NCBI RefSeq assembly: GCF_002899945.2
Contig: NZ_PPEG02000007.1
Coordinates: 62,001 to 126,000 of the forward strand
Source: Chryseobacterium viscerum
Lineage (GTDB): Bacteria > Bacteroidota > Bacteroidia > Flavobacteriales > Weeksellaceae
Direction of reading: 5' to 3'
Length of the DNA: 64,000 bases
The notes under the pieces were generated by a model, which was not told the DNA's origin, did not search any database, and saw only the letters and a program-made list of their open reading frames with translations. Of the stretch, positions 59,122 to 64,000 are shown one piece after another; position 1 is the first letter of the stretch; each line of letters starts with the position of its first letter. The translations under genes and the position numbers were made by a program.

Positions 59122-60553
59122 ATATATAGTGTATGGGATTGCATCGCTGAGCCTTGTTTCATGTGCTGTTCCCAAGGTAACAGCGTTGAAAAAAGCTCAG
59201 GAATTCCCTGATGAAATCATCAAAACGGATAAAAATAAAAACCTGGATGAATTCCAGCAGATCAATCTGAAGGCATATTTTACAGACCCACATCTGCTAG
59301 AACTTTTTGATAAAGTGGTTCAGGCTAATCCGGATTTCCAGATTGCACAGCAGAGAGTAGAAATTGCCAACAGTTTCCTTCAAAGATCAAAAATGGATTT
59401 GCTGCCTTCCCTTGAAGTAGGAGTAGAAACTTCAGGTAACCGATACGGTAAATATACGATGGAAGGTGTTGGGAACTATGATACCAATCTTTCACCTAAT
59501 ATTACAGAAAACCAGAAAATCAACAGAGATTTTACGCCTAATTACTGGCTGGGAGCAAGAAGCAGCTGGGAAATTGACGCCTGGGGCAAACTGAAAAATA
59601 AAAAGATAGCTGCCCAGAAGAAATTTCTGGCTTCAACAGAAGGGCTGAGATTATTACAGGTAGAGCTTTTCACGGATATTGCAAACCTGTATTATCAGTT
59701 GGTAGCCTTAGACAATCGTCTTGCTATTTATCAGAAGAATTATAAGCTTCAGCAAAGAGCTTTTGAGATTGTTCTGGCGCAACGCGAAGTGGGAAAAGCT
59801 ACGGAATTGGCAGTACAGCAGTTCAAGGCTCAAAATAACAACTGGCTCGCAGAGATTGAGCACATAAGAGTGGAAATCGTTACGGTAGAACAGGCGATCA
59901 CTACACTCACAGGAAGCTACGGTGGGGATGTGAAACGCGGGAAGCTACTGATGCCTACTAATATGGAAGTTCTAAATAAAACCATTAATGTAGAAAATGT
60001 GATACACTCCAGACCGGATGTAGCCGCAAATTATTATGTGTTGGAAGCTTCTCAGGCTGATGCAAAGGCTGCAAGAGCTGCTTTTTATCCTAAAATTGAC
60101 CTTGGTGCCGGCTTTGGAATGAATTCTTTTTCTATAGAAACATTCTTCAAACCAAGTTCACTGGCAGGGCAGTTGTTGGGAGGATTAATGGTTCCTGTTT
60201 TCAATAAAGGACAGCTGAAATATGAATTTAAGGTAGCAAGCACGGAACAGGAGATTGCTTTTTTAAATTATCAGAAAAGTATTACAACTGCTTTTAACGA
60301 ACTTCAGTCTATTTTGAAACAGACGAAGATCTATGAACGTGTTTTGAAACTGAAATCAGAAGAAGTAGGTTTTCTTGACCGCGGGGTGGAGGTTTCCAAT
60401 GATCTGTATCTGACAGGATACGCCAATTATTTTGAGCTGATCAACTCTCAAAAGAGCAAACTTACTGCTGAATTGGATCTATTACAGTTCCAGCATCAGA
60501 ATACCAGAAATAACGTCCTTCTGTTTAAAGCACTGGGAGGGAAACTGGATTAA
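59102..60553 (+). CDS. Outer-membrane efflux channel lipoprotein (TolC/NodT family)
   Basis: The ATG at 59102 lies 20 nt inside the pump gene, which suggests translational coupling. The 483-residue protein has lipobox LVSC (Cys about 21). Two OEP repeats follow, with long coiled helices (ANPDFQIAQQRVEIANSFLQR, QKSITTAFNELQSILKQTKIY) and GARSSWEIDAWGKLKNK, a block typical of NodT-type proteins. It forms the trimeric exit duct of the pump. Confidence 0.94.
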   Translation: MKRLNHRYIVYGIASLSLVSCAVPKVTALKKAQEFPDEIIKTDKNKNLDEFQQINLKAYFTDPHLLELFDKVVQANPDFQIAQQRVEIANSFLQRSKMDLLPSLEVGVETSGNRYGKYTMEGVGNYDTNLSPNITENQKINRDFTPNYWLGARSSWEIDAWGKLKNKKIAAQKKFLASTEGLRLLQVELFTDIANLYYQLVALDNRLAIYQKNYKLQQRAFEIVLAQREVGKATELAVQQFKAQNNNWLAEIEHIRVEIVTVEQAITTLTGSYGGDVKRGKLLMPTNMEVLNKTINVENVIHSRPDVAANYYVLEASQADAKAARAAFYPKIDLGAGFGMNSFSIETFFKPSSLAGQLLGGLMVPVFNKGQLKYEFKVASTEQEIAFLNYQKSITTAFNELQSILKQTKIYERVLKLKSEEVGFLDRGVEVSNDLYLTGYANYFELINSQKSKLTAELDLLQFQHQNTRNNVLLFKALGGKLD

Positions 60554-60578
60554 TTTTTTTTTACTTTTTTTTACGATG

Positions 60579-60614
60579 AAAGAAGCTGTCTTTTTAGATG
60601 GCTTCTTTTATTTT
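60579..60614 (+). terminator. Terminator of the RND operon
   Basis: AGAAGC and GCTTCT with an inner TCT/AGA pair form a hairpin followed by TTTTATTTT. Confidence 0.72.
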
Positions 60615-60671
60615 ACCTCTTACATGGTAATCAGGTTCTGTATCTTTTAGGAATGGGTAAGGTATATCAAC

Positions 60672-60704
60672 AAAAAAGAGACTGCCTTTTGGACAGTCTC
60701 TTTC
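60672..60704 (-). terminator. Terminator of the cold-shock gene
   Basis: AGAGACTG and CAGTCTCT pair around nine bases, with six Ts on the minus strand. Confidence 0.85.
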
Positions 60705-60757
60705 TATGTTTCTTAAAATAAACCTGCTTGATAAGCAGAATCATTTAGATGTAAATA

Positions 60758-61180
60758 TTATTTAACAATCTGGATTTCAACAGCTGAAAATCCTTTAGGA
60801 GACTTCTCTTTTTCGAAAGATACTTTGTTTCCTTTTTTTACCGGTTCCACACAGTTGTTGTTGTGGAAGAAGATATTTTCTTTGCTATTGTCTTCAGTGA
60901 TGAAGCCATACCCTTTTTCACTAAGGAAAGTAACAATTCCAGTTTTTCTTGGATCTTCCTCAATAATAGGAGCTGCCCCCAATTGAATATCATCAAGGTT
61001 TACTTCCTGTCTTTGTTCAGGTGGAGTAGAAGTTAATCTTCCGAATTCATCTACATACATGAAGACATCCTCCGCTCCTTTGTTGTTGTTCGTCTTACGA
61101 TCTTCGCGTCTTAGCGCCTTTTCTTTTTGCTTTTGAATTTTTTTCTTGAAATTTTCCTTTTTAGAAAAAGAATCTGCCAT
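60758..61180 (-). CDS. Cold-shock domain protein with basic N-terminal extension
   Basis: This 140-residue protein has a cold-shock domain at about 78-140. RNP1 is KGYGFITED and RNP2 is NIFFHNN, and both nucleic-acid-binding faces are intact. The first 75 residues are a Lys/Arg-rich helical part (KKKIQKQKEKALRREDRK), then MYVDEFGRLTSTPPE and an acidic stretch. Plain CspA is about 65-70 residues, so this is an extended flavobacterial form and probably an RNA chaperone. A -7 box about 250 nt upstream suggests a long 5' leader. Confidence 0.92.
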   Translation of the reverse strand: MADSFSKKENFKKKIQKQKEKALRREDRKTNNNKGAEDVFMYVDEFGRLTSTPPEQRQEVNLDDIQLGAAPIIEEDPRKTGIVTFLSEKGYGFITEDNSKENIFFHNNNCVEPVKKGNKVSFEKEKSPKGFSAVEIQIVK

Positions 61181-61425
61181 AAATTATTTTTAGTATTTAG
61201 TTTCTATAAATTAATTGGTTCAATCTGGTCCGTTGTAGACCTTATAAAGCCTGCCGATGTTTCCTGTTTTGGAGTTTTCCAATCATACAGAGCTTACAAT
61301 TCCGACAAGTATTTGTTCTTAATAGAAAAATAAAAGTTAAAAATATGACTGCTCAGAAAGCAAAGACTGAATAAAAATATTCAGGTCGTTACAGAAAACA
61401 AAGTGATGACTTAGTTAATAATGTA

Positions 61426-61433
61426 CAAATATA
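61426..61433 (-). promoter_or_regulatory. Candidate -7 element of the cold-shock gene
   Basis: TATATTTG on the minus strand is an exact match. It gives a leader of about 240 nt, as expected for temperature-controlled cold-shock mRNAs. No clear -33. Confidence 0.4.
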
Positions 61434-61497
61434 CAACAATAAAATGAATAATCAGGTTTTAAATGATTGATTATCAGAAATGGTTTTGTAGTACGTT

Positions 61498-61514
61498 TTA
61501 CGCTCTGAGCGTAA
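61498..61514. promoter_or_regulatory. Perfect 17-bp palindrome
   Basis: TTACGCTC-T-GAGCGTAA has 8-bp arms with a single central base. The arms are too close for an RNA hairpin loop and better suited to a dimeric DNA-binding protein. Confidence 0.5.
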
Positions 61515-61541
61515 GACCATAAAAAAAATGGAGCCAGCGTA

Positions 61542-61572
61542 TAAAAAAATCCCCAGAAACCTGAGGATTATA
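61542..61572 (-). terminator. Minus-strand terminator with no annotated gene upstream
   Basis: AATCCTCAG and CTGGGGATT pair around GTTT and are followed on the minus strand by seven Ts. Confidence 0.7.
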
Positions 61573-61901
61573 AAAAAATATATTAAAAATGAAGTGGTGG
61601 TGCGTGATACGGGGGGAAGGTATCAAATGTTATGCCTAAAATTGAGGTGTGATTGGGAATTATATCCTTGTGTTTAATAAAAAAGAAATATCTTAAGCCG
61701 TATCTGTTTGGTAAATAGTCCTCTATTGAAAAAATACTGTTTACTTAAAAATATAAATGTTTTTTGTTTCAATTTATAGATGTGAAGTAAAAATAAGGTC
61801 CCTATCTATTTTTGATTTTAATGGAATTCCCGAAAATTTCACCATGTTGAGATGATTTTTATTATCCATCTTTGTCTCATAAACATTTAAAAATAAGAAG
61901 A

Positions 61902-62657
61902 ATGTCAACACAAAATGTAAAAGGAAAAGTAGTTTTGATCGCCGGAGGAGGTAAAAATCTGGGAGGATTATTAAGCAGAGGTTTTGCTGCAAAAGGAGCA
62001 AAACTGGCAATACATTATAACAGCGAAAGCTCTAAGGCAGAAAGTGAAAAAACACTTGCTGAGGTACAGGCATTAGGTGCAGAAGCATTTTTGTTTCAGG
62101 GAGACCTTACCAAAGTAGATAATATCACGAAGTTCTTTGATGAAACAATTTCCCGTTTCGGAGGCGTGGATATTGCCATCAATACAGTAGGAATGGTATT
62201 GAAAAAGCCATTTGCAGAGACTACAGAAGAAGAATATGACACGATGTTCAATGTCAATTCAAAATCTGCTTACTTCTTTTTGCAGGAAGCTGGTAAAAAA
62301 CTGAATGATCAAGGGAAAATTTGTACGATTGTTACTTCATTGCTGGCAGCCTATACCGGCTTATATTCCACTTACGCAGGAGCCAAAGCTCCGGTAGAGC
62401 ATTTTACAAGAGCTGCTTCCAAAGAATTTGGAGCAAGAGGAATTTCTGTGACTGCAGTAGCGCCAGGCCCAATGGATACCCCTTTCTTCTATGGTCAGGA
62501 AAGTGCTGATGCAGTAGCTTATCATAAATCAGCATCAGCATTGGGTGGGCTTACAAATATCAAAGATATTGCTCCGCTGATAGAATTCCTGGTAACAGAC
62601 GGATGGTGGATTACAGGGCAGACGATCTTTGCCAATGGAGGATATACAACCAGATAA
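61902..62657 (+). CDS. Short-chain dehydrogenase/reductase (SDR) family oxidoreductase
   Basis: The ATG at 61902 gives a 251-residue protein. The cofactor site is GGGKNLGG (about 17-24, a variant of TGxxxGxG), followed by INTVGMV (the NNAG region). The catalytic Ser lies in TIVTSLLAAY and YxxxK in YAGAK. The C-terminus, WWITGQTIFANGGYTT, is the usual SDR ending. It is a cytoplasmic NAD(P)H-dependent alcohol/ketone oxidoreductase of unknown substrate. It shares a bidirectional terminator with lgt. Confidence 0.92.
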   Translation: MSTQNVKGKVVLIAGGGKNLGGLLSRGFAAKGAKLAIHYNSESSKAESEKTLAEVQALGAEAFLFQGDLTKVDNITKFFDETISRFGGVDIAINTVGMVLKKPFAETTEEEYDTMFNVNSKSAYFFLQEAGKKLNDQGKICTIVTSLLAAYTGLYSTYAGAKAPVEHFTRAASKEFGARGISVTAVAPGPMDTPFFYGQESADAVAYHKSASALGGLTNIKDIAPLIEFLVTDGWWITGQTIFANGGYTTR

Positions 62658-62679
62658 TATATTGAAAGATATAGTAAAA

Positions 62680-62718
62680 AGAAACTCACTGAAAATAGCT
62701 TTCAGTGAGTTTTTTATT
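62680..62718. terminator. Bidirectional terminator between the SDR gene and lgt
   Basis: AACTCACTGAAA and TTTCAGTGAGTT form a perfect 12-bp stem around ATAGC, with A-rich and T-rich flanks. Confidence 0.92.
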
Positions 62719-62736
62719 TTTAAATGGATAAGAAAA

Positions 62737-63573
62737 TTAAGTGGTTTTAACCTTTCTTTTTTCCAATATACTCTTGATAATAAAGAATAATCCAAGAAGA
62801 ACAAAAGGAATGCTGAGAAGCTGGCCCATATTCAGGCTCATTCCGTGTTCGAATTCTACCTGATCTACTTTGATGAATTCAATCAGGATTCTCATGATGA
62901 AGATTAATAAAATACTAATACCGAAATAAAACCCTCTTCCGATTTTGAAAATATTTTTCTTATAAATAAAGTAAATAATGAAGAAGATAACAGCATAAGA
63001 AATGGCTTCATAGAGTTGTGCAGGATGTCTCGGAAGATCATCCACCTGACGAAATACAAATGCCCATGGAACATCTGTAGGAATTCCTATAATTTCAGAA
63101 TTCATAAGGTTCGCCAGCCTGATAAAAGTACCAGCCAAAGGAAGTACAATGGCTATCGCATCCAATACCGTCATGAACGGGATAGAAAATTTTCTCGCAT
63201 ACAAGAGAAGCATAATGACCAATCCGATACCACCACCGTGGCTGGCAAGTCCTGCAAAACCGGTAAAATGATAGATTCCATCTGCTCCTTTCTGAATGGG
63301 TAAAAATATCTCAATCGGATGCTGGGAGTAATAATCGAAATCATAAAAAAGACAATGCCCCAACCTGGCTCCCACCAGAATTCCTATAAGCGCATAGGAG
63401 AACAAAGCCTCGTGTGCCTGCGAACTAAGCCCTTCTTTTTTATAAATTCTTTTTAAAATATTTAATGATAAAACAAGTCCGGCAAGGAAAAGCAAGCCGT
63501 AATATTTTATAGGAAGTCCTAAAATATTGACGATTTCGGGATTAACGTCCCAGTTGATATATAATAAATTCAT
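62737..63573 (-). CDS. lgt: Prolipoprotein diacylglyceryl transferase
   Basis: This 278-residue inner-membrane enzyme attaches diacylglycerol to the lipobox cysteine, the first step of lipoprotein maturation. Seven membrane helices are visible. Conserved blocks are ARLGHCLFYDFDYY (about 91-104), LASHGGGIGLVIMLLLYAR (the active-site His region), IRLANLMNSEIIG (the Lgt signature with the essential Asn) and RHPAQLYEAI. It serves the many lipoproteins in this window. The ATG lies 5 nt after an exact -7 box. Confidence 0.96.
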   Translation of the reverse strand: MNLLYINWDVNPEIVNILGLPIKYYGLLFLAGLVLSLNILKRIYKKEGLSSQAHEALFSYALIGILVGARLGHCLFYDFDYYSQHPIEIFLPIQKGADGIYHFTGFAGLASHGGGIGLVIMLLLYARKFSIPFMTVLDAIAIVLPLAGTFIRLANLMNSEIIGIPTDVPWAFVFRQVDDLPRHPAQLYEAISYAVIFFIIYFIYKKNIFKIGRGFYFGISILLIFIMRILIEFIKVDQVEFEHGMSLNMGQLLSIPFVLLGLFFIIKSILEKRKVKTT

Positions 63574-63578
63574 TGCTG

Positions 63579-63586
63579 CAAAGATA
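63579..63586 (-). promoter_or_regulatory. -7 element abutting the lgt start codon
   Basis: TATCTTTG on the minus strand ends 5 nt before the ATG at 63573, so a leaderless mRNA is predicted. Confidence 0.6.
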
Positions 63587-63692
63587 AGAAAATAGGATTT
63601 TCTGAACAGGATGGTACAACCGAAGGATTTTGTTGTTTGATTTATAGTGTGTTGTGAATGTTTTCTTGTTTTTTCTCGTAGTGAAATATAAA

Positions 63693-64000
63693 CTAAGTAG
63701 AAGCCCTGTAAATCAATTCTGCATCCATCAGAATAGCTTGGCTTGAGGCTGTACTGTTTTTGATTTTGTCCAATGCCAGTTTTGCAGCTTCTTCACCCAT
63801 TTTTTCCAATGGCTGCTGTACGCTGGTCAGCTGAGGATATACCATAGATGACAACTCGGTTCCCGAAAAGCTGGCTATAGCTACTTCCTCAGGTATTCTT
63901 ACTTTTTGTTCAAGAAGAAAATTCATCGCTCCCATGGCTAGGGTATCACTAAAAGCAAAAATACTGTCAAACTCTATATTCTTATTTAATAGCTGCTTAA
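63693..64000 (-). CDS. LacI-family transcriptional regulator, N-terminus cut by window edge
   Basis: I read the frame beyond the first internal ATG to the window edge. About 101 residues of the C-terminal ligand-binding domain are visible: FDSIFAFSDTLAMGAMNFL, then IPEEVAIASFSGTELSSMVYPQLTSVQQPLEKMG and a tail with LIYRAST. These are the standard LacI/PurR-type core blocks ('aif..sD..A.ga', 'iPedv.i.sf...'). The DNA-binding head lies outside the window. The effector is probably a sugar but cannot be read. Confidence 0.92.
   Translation of the reverse strand, partial: KQLLNKNIEFDSIFAFSDTLAMGAMNFLLEQKVRIPEEVAIASFSGTELSSMVYPQLTSVQQPLEKMGEEAAKLALDKIKNSTASSQAILMDAELIYRAST

Larger units (their letters stand above)
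61181..61901. other. Gene-free 720-nt region between the cold-shock and SDR genes
   Basis: From left to right it holds a probable cold-shock 5' leader (61181-61422), an exact minus-strand TATATTTG box (61426-61433), a perfect 17-bp palindrome (61498-61514) and a minus-strand terminator hairpin (61542-61572). A 51-codon open stretch on the minus strand (61583-61738) has no start codon but ends right before that terminator. The rest is AT-rich. Confidence 0.55.

Noticed and set aside
61774..62010. Minus-strand 78-residue frame overlapping the SDR start
   Set aside because: It is antisense to the SDR nucleotide-binding motif and has low-complexity Leu/Phe composition.
1..64000. Search for tRNA, rRNA, insertion sequences and prophage
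   Set aside because: I found no cloverleaf with a CCA end, rRNA block, transposase, integrase or phage structural gene by eye. A short or degenerate RNA gene could still be missed without a covariance-model search.

Overview
The window looks like chromosomal DNA of a flavobacterium, most likely Chryseobacterium or a close relative. It is AT-rich. Promoters have the Bacteroidota form (TAnnTTTG at -7, often without a Shine-Dalgarno site). Many genes belong to Bacteroidota-type families: a GLPGLI protein, GldD, subtype-iii type VI sheath proteins, tandem M13 peptidases, a membrane-bound AraC regulator and a CarboxypepD-reg/TonB receptor. I see no rRNA, tRNA, insertion sequence, prophage or CRISPR array. 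Genus is inferred from gene content, not from a marker gene.

Layout. 1-7.7 kb: a TonB-dependent receptor and a PI-PLC-like phosphodiesterase in one operon (the latter cut by the left edge), a seven-helix AraC regulator, three small membrane or secreted proteins, and an L,D-transpeptidase lipoprotein. 7.7-19.4 kb: a PDZ/aspartyl-protease protein, a carboxylesterase, tyrS, a sigma factor, lipA, an AraC/MFS divergent pair and an FAD oxidoreductase. 19.7-27.9 kb: a signalling island with a vWA protein, a DUF4139 (MuiA-like) protein, two SIMPL proteins, a LytS-type histidine kinase and a LytTR response regulator. 27.9-39.7 kb: a lipocalin, cinA, a three-domain GH18/CE4/GT2 protein, two M13 peptidases and a kinase-like protein. 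39.7-49.9 kb: tssB-tssC, a lipoprotein, mutY, gldD, a PfkB kinase, a SurA-like chaperone, a nitronate monooxygenase-like enzyme, a hydrolase and a GLPGLI protein. 50-64 kb: an HD protein, a rhodanese, queG, a DUF2459/YkuD_2 pair, an SRPBCC protein, an AcrAB-TolC-type operon, a cold-shock protein, an SDR, lgt and a LacI regulator cut by the right edge.

The strongest unexplained signal is in the signalling island. An 8-bp word, ACTTGGTG, occurs as a direct repeat with an exact 21-bp period at three places: upstream of the MuiA/vWA operon, upstream of the first SIMPL gene, and between the second SIMPL gene and the histidine kinase. Two direct half-sites two helical turns apart are the known site architecture of LytTR regulators, and a LytTR regulator lies in the same island. 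In all three cases the proximal half-site ends 27-28 bp from a -7 element. I infer a local regulon in which the kinase/LytTR pair controls SIMPL, MuiA and vWA envelope proteins and probably the kinase itself.

Other points of note: several genes whose -7 box lies only 4-6 nt before the start codon (predicted leaderless mRNAs); a tssB-tssC pair with no other T6SS genes in view beside a gene with kinase-like motifs; and several families of dispersed intergenic repeats, including a 55-bp two-hairpin element present three times and a 68-bp paired-hairpin element present twice.
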